NCBI GenBank assembly: GCA_009746045.1
Contig: RPFO01000080.1
Location: 5,496,205-5,526,204 of the forward strand
Reading direction: 5' to 3'
DNA: 30,000 nt
Origin: Mesostigma viride
Taxonomy: Eukaryota; Streptophyta; Mesostigmatophyceae; Mesostigmatales; Mesostigmataceae
Below the pieces are notes generated by a model that worked only from the letters and a program-made list of their open reading frames with translations, ran no database searches and had not been told where the DNA came from. Position numbers and translations under genes: made by a program. Shown here in pieces: positions 1 to 9,608 of this stretch. How positions within the stretch are numbered: the stretch's first letter is position 1; each line of letters starts with the position of its first letter.

Positions 1-404
1 CCCCTTCCCCCCTCCCCCCCCTTCCCCCCCTTCCCCCCCTTCCCCCCCTTCCCCCCTTCCCCCCCTTCCCCCCCTTCCCCCCTTCCCCCCCCTTCCCCCC
101 CTTCCCCCTTCCCCCCTTCCCCTTCCCCCCCTCCCCCCTCCCCCCCCTTCCCCCCCTTCCCCCCCTTCCCCCCCCTTTCCCCCCCTTCCCCCCCTTCCCC
201 TTCCCCCCTTCCCCCCTTCCCCCTTCCCCCCTTCCCCCCCTTCCCCCCTTCCCCCCCTTCCCCCCCTTCCCCCCTTCCCCCCTTCCCCCCCTTCCCCCCT
301 TCCCCCCCTTCCCCCCTTCCCCCCCTTCCCCCCCTTCCCCCCTTCCCCCCCTTCCCCCCTTCCCCCCTTTCCCCCCCCCCCCCCCCCCACCCCACCACCA
401 CCAG
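1..404 (+). repeat. C-rich (C6-7TT)n satellite at the end of an upstream intron
   Basis: From 1 to about 370 the sequence is almost only CCCCCC(C)TT units with occasional CCCCTT variants, followed by a C run and CCACCACCACCAG. The last CAG (402-404) is the acceptor of the exon at 405. The tract acts as an extreme polypyrimidine tract. Its donor lies outside the window. The opposite end of the window (29820-30000) is similarly C-rich. Confidence 0.85.
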
Positions 405-681
405 TACTTCTCCTACACCCCCACGGCCACGGGCGACGTCTACCTCCACCTATGCGACAGCGCAGCCAAGAGCATCGACGCGTACACCAGCTACATTGTG
501 GTGAGCACGACCCCGGGCCCCGTGCGCCTGCCGCTGGCCTGCGCCGCGCACGGGTGCGACTCCACCGCGAGCTTTTCGGGGCTGCCCATGGTCGCGCTGA
601 GCCTCAACCGGAGCAGCACATACTACATCGCGGTGTACTCGCGGACGCCCTACACGCTCACCATCCAGGGCCCCCTGCAGG
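405..681 (+). CDS. Orphan exon: C-terminal half of a PPC-like domain upstream of module 1
   Basis: This 277-nt exon (phase 0 in, phase 1 out) gives 92 residues starting YFSYTPTATGDVYLHLCDS and ending TYYIAVYSRTPYTLTIQG. The start FSYTPTATG with a following LC is typical of PPC-like beta-sandwich domains and corresponds to exons e and h. The end corresponds to exons f and i. Here both parts are in one exon, whereas d3 and d4 of the later modules are split by a phase-2 intron at this place. Three Cys (one LC, one C-AAHG-C pair) and one NRS sequon are present. The acceptor is CAG at 402-404 and the donor is G|GTGAGC at 682. The G left over joins GC of the exon at 2865 to make Gly. Confidence 0.8.
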
Positions 682-2864
682 GTGAGCTTTCCCAAGCTTT
701 CGCTGGCTATCTGCGATGGATGACCGCTGCGGTGGCTTGAAACCGTTTTGCTCATATTGCACAGGTCTCCTGGAAACATGCTACTCTAATCATACTGTTC
801 CCATACCGTAGGATTCTGGGCTCAAGTTGGTGGAATTGTAGTCCATCAGGTGCTAGCGTCAAGGTGTGGGTTCTTTTCGAAACATAATCAATATTTTCCC
901 TTTGGCATATATGTGACATCCCCCTGCCTTTATCCGTCCCACCCCAGCCCCTTTCCCACGGGATTGAGTAAGTAAAGTAAGTACTTGCGTGTCATGCGCA
1001 TGGGCATGCCAAGGAGTACTATGCTAATCTCATTAGAAAAATAATTACACGGAAGTTGCAAAAATCGTCTGCATCATGCCCCAACCATGTAGTCACTAGA
1101 GGGGGATACAACCCTCATCCGAGCTGCCCTCCACTGTAATGGCAGGCGAGGCGATCATTGGCAATCCTCAGGGGCAATATCCACAGGGGTTCAAGTATAC
1201 CTGCCATATCCGTTGTATCTATTGTGTTTTATCCTTCTGCACTTGCACGCAAAGCCCCCTATTGTCCATTTTTCTAATCCCCCGCAAGTGCCCGCATCTG
1301 CCTGCGCTCCCCCGCTGAACCCTCGAATTTCCCGTTTCCTTGTTGCCCCCCCAACCGTTTTACTCCTTGGTCATGCCTCTCGGGTCCTGCTCCATTTCTC
1401 CCGCCCCTCGAGTGCTCCACTGCCCCTGTCCCTTGGGCGCTACCTTTTCGGCCTTACCTGTTTGGATCCTGCAGCCATGTCGGCTCGCTGTTGTGCTCTC
1501 CCGTGTTTTCCATTGTTTCCTCGTTTTTTCATGTGGCACCTTACCATCAGGACAACCGGTCATCAACCCGTTCCTCTTGCCTCCCTGGGCACAGCGACCC
1601 CTTATCACTTGGGGTGGCCCTCGCGACGCCTAGTTGCCTCCCTGGCAATACCCCAGGACCTCCCTGACTCTCGCTATACCCTCTCCTTGCCAGTGTTTCT
1701 AGTACTGGTTTTTGCTCGCGTCAGCCTGGCTGACTCGCCGCCGTTGGCGGCGCGTCAGACGGCTGACTTGCCGCCGTTGGCGGCGCGTCAGCCTGGGGGC
1801 TCACCAGCATTGCCGGACTGAGCCGATGCTGCTGCTACACCACTGGCAGCATTGCTATCATTTCCCCTTTTCCTCTTGCTGCGGTTCAGCTCGTTTGCTG
1901 CCTGGCCTACGCCAATAATGGCACGCGGACTAGGGGCAGGCGCTTTGGCCATGTCGGCGGCCTGTTTCGGAATTAAAAAAGCTGCGATCCCCCCAGATTT
2001 AATTTTCCCCAGTATTCCTTCCGGCGCCATCCCTTCACCCAAAAACTTCCAACCCCCAGGTCGCTAACTTTTCTAGTTGACTATCAGACTAAACCATAAA
2101 TGTTGTTAAATGTTTATACAATATTACTGACCCGGCCCGAAATTTCACCTACGCATCTAGTAATGAATGGATCCAACAAATCTAAATCGTTAATCAACAC
2201 ACCTGGAATCCGATTCAAAGCAATCTACAAGGAAAGGATGTTCATCTAAATCAGGCAACCTCACAAAGCTGCGTCAATCAGCTCATCAATCATATTCCGG
2301 AAGATCGACCATTGCCAGTCGTCCTCGGCTAGGTATTGTGCTACCACTTAGCATTCGTCTCGAACAGTGGTCTAGACTCTAGAAGTCTCGTCACTCTTGC
2401 CGCCAAGCAGGCAAGGGCCGGCAGGTCTGGCACTTGGCATGGTAACGGGCTGTTCAGGATTCCGCACTGTCTGACGCATAGACTCGGTGCACATGAGTAC
2501 TGACGTGATGCCTAAATTTACGCGTCAGACGACTGACGTGCAGTCAAAATTTACGCGTCAGACGACTGACGCGGGGCCAAAATTTACGCGTCAGCTGTCT
2601 GACGTGCGGACGAAAAAGTCGGACGCGTCAGACACTGACGCGTCAGCGGCTGACGTATACGTACCATTACTAGAAACACTGCTCCTTGCGGTCGTGTCCT
2701 TGCGGTCGTGTCCTTGCGGTCGTGTCTTTGCCTCCCTGGTCTTAATAATAATAATTATTATTATTATTACTATTTTATTGTCTGTGGTCCTATGTCTAGG
2801 GTCTTACGCGTGTTGTGTTACGTCCCGTGTCCTTGCCTCCCTGCTCCTGCTCTCGCGCACCCAG
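682..2864 (+). other. Intron 1 (2,183 nt) with pyrimidine-rich and CGTCAG-hairpin segments
   Basis: Donor GTGAGC, acceptor CCCAG. About 1200-1880 is pyrimidine-rich, with a 202-codon open frame (1213-1821) of low-complexity composition that I do not regard as a gene. Two copies of a GCCGCCGTTGGCGGC palindrome flanked by CGTCAG/CTGAC lie at about 1735-1795. A related array is at 2495-2660. A 14-nt CTTGCGGTCGTGTC triplet (about 2685-2730) and an (AAT)n(ATT)n self-complementary tract (2742-2768) follow. No donor- or acceptor-derived copies were found in this intron. Confidence 0.7.
2495..2660. repeat. CGTCAG/CTGACG hairpin-type tandem repeat
   Basis: Units of about 37 nt carry AAATTTACGCGTCAG followed by CTGACG, so each unit contains its own short inverted repeat (CGTCAG ... 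CTGACG). Four units decay rightwards into GACGCGTCAG-rich sequence. The same hexamers flank the palindromes near 1735-1795 and recur as a single pair at about 24918-24943, so the motif is dispersed within this gene's introns. Confidence 0.7.
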
Positions 2865-3031
2865 GCGACAGCGACGCCAACCCCCTGCGCGTGCCCAGCT
2901 CGGGGCTACCCTACACGTTCTCCAGCAGTTTCGGCGCCATTGGGATTGCCGACTCGGAGCGCGTCGCCGGCGAGTGCAGCGTGGCGGCACAGACGAGCGC
3001 GGATGGCAAGGACGTCGTGTTCTCCTACGTG
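2865..3031 (+). CDS. Module 1 exon a: N-terminal half of domain d1
   Basis: This 167-nt exon (phase 1 to 0) completes a Gly and reads GDSDANPLRVPSSGLPYTF ... GECS ... GKDVVFSYV. Exons 2a and 3a align along their length: GDS--(S/N)PL-VP--LPFTF at the start, a single Cys in the middle, and (K)D(I/V)-FS(Y/F)T at the end. The acceptor is CCCAG|GC and the donor is GTG|GTACGG. The phase-1 start marks the module boundary. Confidence 0.85.
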
Positions 3032-3601
3032 GTACGGCCCTTACAATATGTAGTCTGGTACTGTACTGGTGTAGCCTGACAGATGGGCGCAAATGGCACA
3101 GATTATCGTCGTTTCCTATGTGGTACGTCCCTTACAATATGTAGTATAGTACTGTACTAGTGTGGCCTGACAGATGGGCGCAAATACCACGGATAATCGT
3201 CGTCTCCTACATGGTGCGGCCCTTCTCAATCCATGCTGGTATTGTACTAGTGTCGCCATTCATGTAGGGGCAGGTGGGAAGGATGTTTTGTTATATGCTA
3301 CGTCACCTTCCGTAAAGAGGGGGGTAGCTCCGAGTGGGGTTGCTTGCTGCTCAACACAGGGGGGTACACATGCCCTGCATACGTGCTTGGGATAAACATG
3401 GCAAGCATGTTGTGGTTTCCTACAAGGTGCGTCCCTTACACAGTTCATACCGGTGTCGTACTAAGTGACGTTGTAAAAAGGTAACCAGTTGGCAACGCGG
3501 ATGGCATGCTCGGCGCAATCATGCTCCCACAACGCTTCCACAACGGTCCCACAACACTTGGCCACCGCCGCCGGATCGAATCCTCCCCACGCTGTTCTTG
3601 T

Positions 3602-3735
3602 GATCTTTCCCCTCCTTCCCTTCATCCTTCCCTTCATCCTTCCCTTCATCCTTCCCCTCATCCTTCCCCTCATCCTTCCCCTCATCCTTCCCCTCATCCT
3701 TCCCCTCATCCTTCCCCTCACTCTTGCCCTCCTCC
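3602..3735. repeat. 12-nt pyrimidine minisatellite
   Basis: About ten units of CCTTCCCCTCAT, with an early CCTTCCCTTCAT variant. Because 12 is a multiple of three, all frames stay open, producing spurious HPSPHPSP or LILPLILP frames on + and RMRGRMRG on -. Confidence 0.85.
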
Positions 3736-3899
3736 CCTCATCTCGAATTAACAACCCGGACTTAATAGCCCAAGACTGCGAGCTGCCATCATTGCGATCC
3801 TACCAGATGGGGGAGCCGCATCTCGATTGTACGAGCGTACGAGCGCACCCTGATCGTGCGAGAAGGGTTCCGGCGATGCCATCCTTCTCGGGATCCTTC

Positions 3900-4118
3900 C
3901 CCTATCAATTTATCTTAATCCTCACCGCTCCTATCAATTTATCTTAATCATCCCCGCTCCTATCAATTTATCTTAATCCTCCCTGCTCCTATCAATTTAG
4001 TTTAATCCTCCCCGCTCCTATCAATTTATCTTAATCCTCCCCGCTCCTATACATTTATCTCAATCCTCCCCGCTCCTATCAATTTATCTTAATCCTCCCT
4101 GCCCCTATAAGTTTTTCT
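3900..4118. repeat. 31-nt tandem repeat
   Basis: About seven units of CTCCTATCAATTTATCTTAA plus TCCTCCCCG, with single-base variants (CTCACCG, CATCCCCG, CTCCCTG). It lies in intron 2 between the 12-nt array and the copy of the exon-b start. Confidence 0.85.
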
Positions 4119-4303
4119 TAATAACCTGAAATCGGTGGGTGCCGTTGATGGAATATCTGACATCCCGCGCCCTGCGCCCCCTAGGCCTTATCATCAACCA
4201 ACGCCTGATCATCAACGCCTTATCGTCGTGCTGTGATCGACATAAATGGATAGAATTTCCCAACTTGTTACCCTTCCCCTGATCCTTCCCACCCACCCCC
4301 CAG

Positions 4304-4711
4304 GCCACCGTCAACCAGCGCCTCATCATCGACGTCCTCTCAAACGCCGGCTTCTTCGCCCCCACGGAGCTGCTGCAAGCGTACGAGATCAAGCCAGGAT
4401 CCAACGACACCCGCTCCTTCCTCAGCTGCATCCTGGGGGGGGCCCAGGAGCAGGCCCAGGGTCTCTCGGCGCCTGCCCTCCAGGTCCCCGTGACGGCAGG
4501 CAGCACGTATGTGTTTGTGTACGACTGGGCAGGGCTGTCGGTGGGGGGGGACTATGTGGTCACTATAAGGGACGCGGCGGTGGGGACATCGGGCACCCCG
4601 GTGTTGGTGGACGACATCCCGTTCGAGTATGCGTCAAGTGGCCGGCTGTCGCTGCAGCTGAGCGAGTTTTACAGGGAGTCGGATTGTGGGCTGGCGGACA
4701 ATGACACTGTG
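4304..4711 (+). CDS. Module 1 exon b: end of domain d1 and start of domain d2
   Basis: This 408-nt exon (phase 0 to 0, 136 codons) starts ATVNQRLIIDVLSNAG. It contains PVTAGSTYVFVYDW and GGDYVVTIRDAAVG around residues 66-100, then VLVDDIPFEY and a Cys near the end (SDCG). Exons 2b (also 408 nt) and 3b (387 nt) share all these blocks. TAGS-Y-F-YDW ... GDY-VTIRDA is the closing strand pattern of a PPC-like domain. GT--(K/N)PV-I--LPFEY resembles the opening of exon a, so the exon bridges two domains. It has two Cys and two NDT sequons. The acceptor is CCCCCCAG and the donor is GTG|GTGAGT. Confidence 0.88.
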
Positions 4712-5468
4712 GTGAGTCTATATTGGCAATACGGGCATATGCACAATGGTCATGAACCTAGTGCCATAAGCCAAGAGCATAATGTTGGTGCCGCCGTGCG
4801 TGCCAGTGGTCACGAATACCAGGCTGGTCCTTATTTAGTCCTTTTCCTGATAAATAAAGATTTGGTCTTCTGCCCATCTTTCCTTTCCCTCTTCCCGTCG
4901 TCCTCCGTCCATCTTACTCCCTGCTCAAATGCCTGTGAAGTGGTGCAGTCACGGCAAAAGCGCTTAACAGGCATTCCTGTTTCCCCTATCTAATATTCCC
5001 TGTAACGAGTAGTTGCATGCGTTCCATGGCAATGCAGTTGAACCTTGCATCCTCAGGCCCATTCCTGGCTACCTGTTCCCTCCCCCGAGCGTCCCATCAG
5101 GGTTGATGATGTCACTGCAGCACTAGTTTATCGGGTACCAGGATGTAGTTAGTATAGTTACGTCCCATCGGGGTTGATGATGTCGCTACAGCACTAGTTT
5201 ATCGGGTACCAGGATGTAGTTTATATAGTTAAAGCAAAAACTGGAACCTTGTGTGTGCTTTTTTGGATTTTCAATACTGGCATTGACAGGGTTTTGAGCT
5301 CTCTTGGGGCTGTCCCGCCCCAAGTACCCCCAACAATAGTATGAATAATTGTTTTTTTATGAATAATAATACCACTCCATTTGCTGTGCTCACCTTTAGA
5401 TGTGCTCTGTGGGATAACCCTCACTAAAACCTGGATGATGTCGCTTCTCCGCCTTCTCGCATCCGCAG
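4712..5468 (+). other. Intron 3 (757 nt) with a 71-nt direct repeat
   Basis: Donor GTGAGT, acceptor CATCCGCAG. A 71-nt unit starting CGTCCCATC-GGGTTGATGAT occurs at 5090 and again at 5161, ending near 5230, with few differences. The rest (AT-rich 5230-5400) shows no recognisable element. Confidence 0.75.
5090..5231. repeat. 71-nt direct repeat, two copies
   Basis: The unit starts CGTCCCATC(A/G)GGGTTGATG and ends GATGTAGTT(A/T)-TATAGTTA. The copies begin at 5090 and 5161 and are nearly identical, so the duplication is recent. Confidence 0.85.
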
Positions 5469-5778
5469 GTCTTTGAGCTGGGCGAGCTTTCCCCGCCCTG
5501 GTGCCCCCCTGGCGCCCTCTGCAGCACCGCACTGGACGTGTCCACGTGCGAGATCCCAGGGACCAGCCAGGGCCTCACTATGGTTGTGACCAAGTCGCTC
5601 TCCTACCACGTCAAGGACGGCGAGGGCACGCCGCAGCAGTGCACTGATGGCTGTTTCGATCTGAATGGCGAATCGAGCACGAGTCGCTTCGGAGGCCTCT
5701 TGCTCCCCTTTGACCAGGGGCTGCGGGTCATCGTCCATTCGGATGGCCCGTTCAAGTTCAACGCGGATGCCACACTGC
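5469..5778 (+). CDS. Module 1 exon c: C-terminal half of domain d2, Cys-rich
   Basis: This 310-nt exon (phase 0 to 1) begins VFELGELSPPWCPPG and ends with LRVIVHSDGPFKFNADATL. It has five Cys, including LDVSTCE and a CTDGC pair, exactly matching the five Cys of exon 2c (CPHNAQC, LSTCE, CTQAC). The closing VIVHSDGPF-F parallels VVVYSNGPFVF in 2c. The donor is C|GTGAGT. The leftover C joins GC of exon d to make Arg. Confidence 0.85.
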
Positions 5779-5975
5779 GTGAGTCGTTGTTAGCGCTAGT
5801 GTTTACTGGACTCATTAGTGTTCACTGTAAACCGGTGTGTACTGTATAGTAGTGTTTACTGGAGTTATTAGTGTTTACAGTATACCAGTGTTCACTGTAT
5901 ACTAGAGTTTACCGTATAGTAGTGTTCACTGTATGCTACGGTTTACTGTATAGTCGTGCCTTGCAGCAATGCTGA

Positions 5976-6028
5976 TGTATTTGGACGGCCCATTGCAGGT
6001 CAACGTGACCGCCATGCTGGGCGAGTAA
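5976..6028 (+). pseudogene. Decayed copy of the 3' end of exon c with its donor
   Basis: About 53 nt resemble 5733-5785. TTGGACGGCCCATTG corresponds to TCGGATGGCCCGTTC, and GCCATGCTGGGCGAGTAA corresponds to GCCACACTGCGTGAGTCG. In the exon frame it would read LDGPLQVNVTAML. The GT of the donor has shifted (GCGAGT), so it is probably not spliced. Confidence 0.65.
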
Positions 6029-8301
6029 TAACCACGTTGTATACTCCTGGTCGTTGGGTAACTGGATATTCTGAGTAAGTGAATTAAGCCAACCTTCTCA
6101 GCTGACTATCAAGTACCGAAAGCAATGCGTGGCCATCAGTTTTTAAGAATCGGTTTTCTCTGAATATAGTTTCATTAACGCATGCGGGAAAGATACGCCT
6201 TGGCCTGCATGTGGAAGGCTGTCTGCGACATGGGCTGACTAATTCGATCTGTACAAAGGGTTTCATGCTCGCCAGAATTTGCCTTGGATGACCCGGTTGT
6301 TAAGCCCGGTTATAAGGGTCGGTGGCTATTAATTAGGGGGCCGGATAAAGTAATTGTAGGTTTTATACGACTTGCTTGCAAAAATTCGTATTTGGATGCA
6401 CCGGCTGAGATTAGCTGGGGACCTGTAGGGTCGGCTGGTTGCTTAACGAATCTTTGGCTGATTTGGGTTCTTTAGTGAGTCGTGATTAATTATTGTATAG
6501 TGGATTCGAACTGGCCCAAGGGGTCGATGGGCGAGTTTTATGTTTGTCAGTCTTGGGAACCTTGTACAACTACCTGTACGGTTAACGCACTAGCCTGGGG
6601 GTGCGTGGCCACGTTGTTTGTAGTGGCGTTTTCAGCACTGTTCAGGCCGGCATGTGACGCATGCCGGTGTTACTTAATTAAGGATGATGTCAGGTTGTGT
6701 GTCGGCGTACCATGCCTTAAGCAAGCTAGGCTGGCAATGATCCGCAATTCTTTCTTTTCCCTCCCTCCCACCCTGGAGGCTTCTCGCTTCCGTGTGCAGA
6801 TTGAGAAACCTTATGGCCACTGACAACTGCTGCATTTGTGGCAGGGCTCCACTTATTGTATTCAATCAAATGCTCATCTTCTTGGGAGCTTTGTGATCTT
6901 AATATGCTACAATTATTGATTATGTATACTATACTGTGACGTCACTAATATGTATACGATTCCAATTTGGGTTCACTTTTAGGCAGTGTCTCATATTCAA
7001 TGTCTGCATCCGACTAAAAGTGTCCTAATGAATAAGGAAATAGATAAACAAGTAGATAGCAACGAACGTTTGTAAGGTTGGCAGATATTAATGGCAAATG
7101 AGTAAGTCCAAGAGTTTTCCGGAATTCAACGGGGTGATTTTACTAAGGGGTTTTGCGGGTTGGTTACGATAAATACATATTCCTACTTACGGTACCGATA
7201 AATTCAAGCTTGCTCTAAGCGAAGCCTTATCACGCCCCGCAACATGAGCTGAGAAGCGCAACGCTCTGGGCTCGCCATTCTCCATTTCTTCAACCCCTTA
7301 TCCTTGCGTCCTTGTCACTTTCTGCATTGCTTGTCAGATCAGCTTTGTCGTTGTCAAACTTGTGTCACTTGCATCTAACCTATGCCCCCATGGCCCCCTG
7401 TTCCCCAACCCCCCCATTGCCGTTCTCACATCACTGGCTCCATTTCGCTGCTTCCACCATGCATGGCTCTGGCGCCCGACGGCCGACCACCGGGCATCCA
7501 TCATCGGCTTTTAACCCGGTGGGAATCTACTGCTCCTCTCGTGCGACGTGGACTGAACATGTACCTGGTCATCCAGCGGGTGAGCAACTTGTGTTTTTTA
7601 GAAACGATTGGATTCACTTTGGTATTGTATATGCAGTATAGGTTATATTATAATCTGTATTAAATGCATGATAATTTGTAGGACAACCTCCTTTTTCATA
7701 GCTATGACTTGAACTGTCTGCATTGCTGCCAGCGCCTTGATCCATCATGTTATTCTTCTACAGTAGCCGTGGTCTATTAATAACCATGTCATGTTCATGC
7801 TTGCTGGTGCTGATGTAGAAGCAACAGCTGGCATATTTCTAGCTGTGTGAGCAGACGGCTGGCCCATGTGCATGCATGCATGCATGCATTATAATGATGT
7901 GTTGGAATGTATGCATGGGTGTACGAATTAAGGACTAGCCACCTGCGCTCAACAACAAATCGCCATGCTCATGCCTCTTTCTCGTAGAGTAACCGCTGCT
8001 ACAGTGACCCTTTTTTCCTTCTATGCTCCCACAAAAACTCAATGTGACCCCATTTGGAAAGAGATGGGGTCACTTTCGCAGAGGGTAGTCTTTTGTCCAA
8101 TGTGACCAATGCTGCATGGTCACTTCTACAGCGACCCTAATTTCCTATGCTATTTTGTTCAATGTACATAGTGCGCAGCCCCTGCCCCAGCGGAGCCCCC
8201 ACCCACGTCATCTCTCTCCCCTACGGCCGCCTTCCATGCAACAACCCTGTCGCGAGGCCTTGCTGCCCCTGTTCTCTTGCCCCCTGTAGCACTCTACCCC
8301 G

Positions 8302-8360
8302 CAGGCGATGACTCGGATGAGCCAATTCGTGTGTTCTTGATCCCCACTTCTCCTCCACGC
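8302..8360 (+). pseudogene. Decoy copy of acceptor plus 5' end of exon d
   Basis: CCCGCAG|GCGATGACTCGGATGAGCC reproduces the true TTCCAG|GCGATGACCCGG at 8520-8537 and stays in frame as DDSDEPIRVFLIP, against DDPADPIRVISLP in the true exon. Similarity fades after about 45 nt, and no donor completing an exon is seen, so I call it an edge duplicate, not an alternative exon. Confidence 0.7.
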
Positions 8361-8525
8361 AATAACCATCATTACGCATCTCATCCTATCCAATGCATCT
8401 CATTCTTTCTAATCTCATCCTATCTAATCTCTTCCTATCTAATGCTTCTCATCCTATCCAATTCTTGTCATTCAATCTAATATCATCCTATCTAATGCCT
8501 CTCATCCTATCTATTCACCTTCCAG

Positions 8526-8665
8526 GCGATGACCCGGCGGATCCCATCCGCGTCATCTCCCTCCCCATGTCCGACCGACGCGACACCAAGGGGTACAGCT
8601 ACTCCCAGCGCCGCTTGGGGGAGACCGGGTGTGGGGACCGGACGAGGGAGCTGTGGCCAGACGTG
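8526..8665 (+). CDS. Module 1 exon d: N-terminal half of domain d3
   Basis: This 140-nt exon (phase 1 to 0) completes Arg and reads DDPADPIRVISLPMSDRRD ... GCGD ... LWPDV. Exon 2d matches: DDSNQPIVV--APMSDQR, one Cys and the end SPDV. PDV directly before the intron, followed by F-Y-(T/S) in the next exon, is the classic PPC-like entry strand. The acceptor is TTCCAG and the donor is GTG|GTGCGT. Confidence 0.83.
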
Positions 8666-8750
8666 GTGCGTTCTACGTCTCTTGCTCTCCCTCGATTCAA
8701 TACGCTATGCTGTTTCCTATACTAGTAGCCATACTCGTAATAGGAGCATG

Positions 8751-8942
8751 CGGCAACTTGAGCCAGTGGAAGAGTTTATCTGTCTGGTTTCTTATCTTTT
8801 ATCTTTCTTATATTTTATCTTCTTGAGTATAGCTTATATTTTATCGCGGCAACTTGAGCCAGTGGAAGAGTTGATCGGTCTGGTTTCTTATCTTTTATCT
8901 TTCTTATCTTTTATCTTCTTGAATATAGCTTATATTTTATCG
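8751..8942. repeat. 96-nt direct repeat, two copies
   Basis: The unit starts CGGCAACTTGAGCCAGTGG and ends in a TTTATCTTCTTGA-TATAGC segment and TATTTTATCG. The copies begin at 8751 and 8847 with only a few substitutions. It lies shortly after the exon-d donor. Confidence 0.85.
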
Positions 8943-9129
8943 TTCTGGTTTTCGCTGGTTCAGGGTACACTGACAGCCAGTGAGAAGCGCATCCCTGTTG
9001 GGAACTAGTTGATGAGATGCGTCTTAAATGATGCAGGCGTTGGGGCGACGGTCAGTCATGTTCCCTGTCTTGGTCTCCCTCGGCTTCTTGCGCCCCTTGC
9101 TACGCTTGTTCCCTGTCTTGGTCTTCCTC

Positions 9130-9608
9130 TGTTGGTTGTGCATGATGCAATACACACCTTGGTTAGTTGTGCATGACACAGTGCACAGTTTTGTTAGTTG
9201 TGCATGATGCAATACACACCTTGGTTAGTTGTGCATGATACAGTGCACAGTTTTGTTGGTTGTGCATGATGCAATACACACCTTGGTTAGTTGTGCATGA
9301 TACAGTGCACAGTTTTGTTAGTTGTGCATGATGCAATACACACCTTGGTTAGTTGTGCATGACACAGTGCACAGTTTTGTTAGTTGTGCATGATGCAATA
9401 CACACCTTGGTTAGTTGTGCATGACACAGTGCACAGTTTTGTTAGTTGTGCATGATGCAATACACACCTTGGTTAGTTGTGCATGATACAGTGCACAGTT
9501 TTGTTGGTTGTGCATGATGCAATACACACCTTGGTTGGTTGTGCATGATACAGTGCACAGTTTTGTTAGTTGTGCATGATGCAATACACACCTTGGTTAG
9601 TTGTGCAT
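9130..9608. repeat. 61-62-nt dimeric satellite
   Basis: There are about 7.7 units. Each is made of two related ~31-nt halves: TTAGTTGTGCATGATGCAA-ACACACC and TTAGTTGTGCATGACACAG plus CACAGTTTT. The higher-order structure (alternating halves) shows that a ~31-nt unit doubled and diverged before the dimer was amplified. Copies are nearly identical. The frames within it are repeat artefacts. Confidence 0.9.

Larger units (their letters stand above)
3032..4303 (+). other. Intron 2 (1,272 nt) with donor copies, two minisatellites and an acceptor copy
   Basis: Four decaying copies of the exon-a end plus donor occur at about 3098-3131, 3188-3222, 3276-3307 and 3397-3436. Each is a variant of GTCGT-TCCTACGTGGTACG-CCC. 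Then come a 12-nt CCTTCCC(C/T)TCAT array (about 3605-3735) and a 31-nt CTATCAATTTATCTTAATCC array (about 3900-4115). Shortly before the acceptor a copy of the next exon's start sits at 4182-4230. The 3' end is CCCCCCAG. Confidence 0.8.
5779..8525 (+). other. Intron 4 (2,747 nt) with copies of both flanking exon edges
   Basis: A minisatellite of AGTGTTTACTG-type units fills about 5800-5950. A decayed copy of the exon-c end follows at about 5976-6028 (TTGGACGGCCCATTG ... ATGCTGGGCGAGTAA). Between 6030 and 7300 I see nothing recognisable. A second possible copy of an exon-c-like end with GTGAGC is near 7520-7585. A GCAT run is at 7873-7888. TGACC-rich repeats lie at 8000-8140. A copy of the exon-d acceptor and start is at 8302-8360. 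A TCTCATCCTATCTAAT array (8375-8520) leads to the true acceptor. Confidence 0.75.

Noticed and set aside
1213-1821. A 202-codon open frame in intron 1
   Set aside because: Pyrimidine-biased composition, no domain, and located between two phase-compatible exons of the host gene. A mobile-element remnant is possible but not shown.
5413-5428. TAACCCTCACTAAA, matching part of the phage T3 promoter
   Set aside because: Only the core 14 nt match, the flanks differ, and it sits inside a normal intron; most likely chance, with no other vector sequence nearby.
6482-6823. 113-codon open frame in intron 4
   Set aside because: No recognisable motif, no phase-compatible splice sites and no counterpart in module 2.
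7873-7890. GCATGCAT run as a possible regulatory site
   Set aside because: A simple tetranucleotide repeat in an intron, without other evidence.
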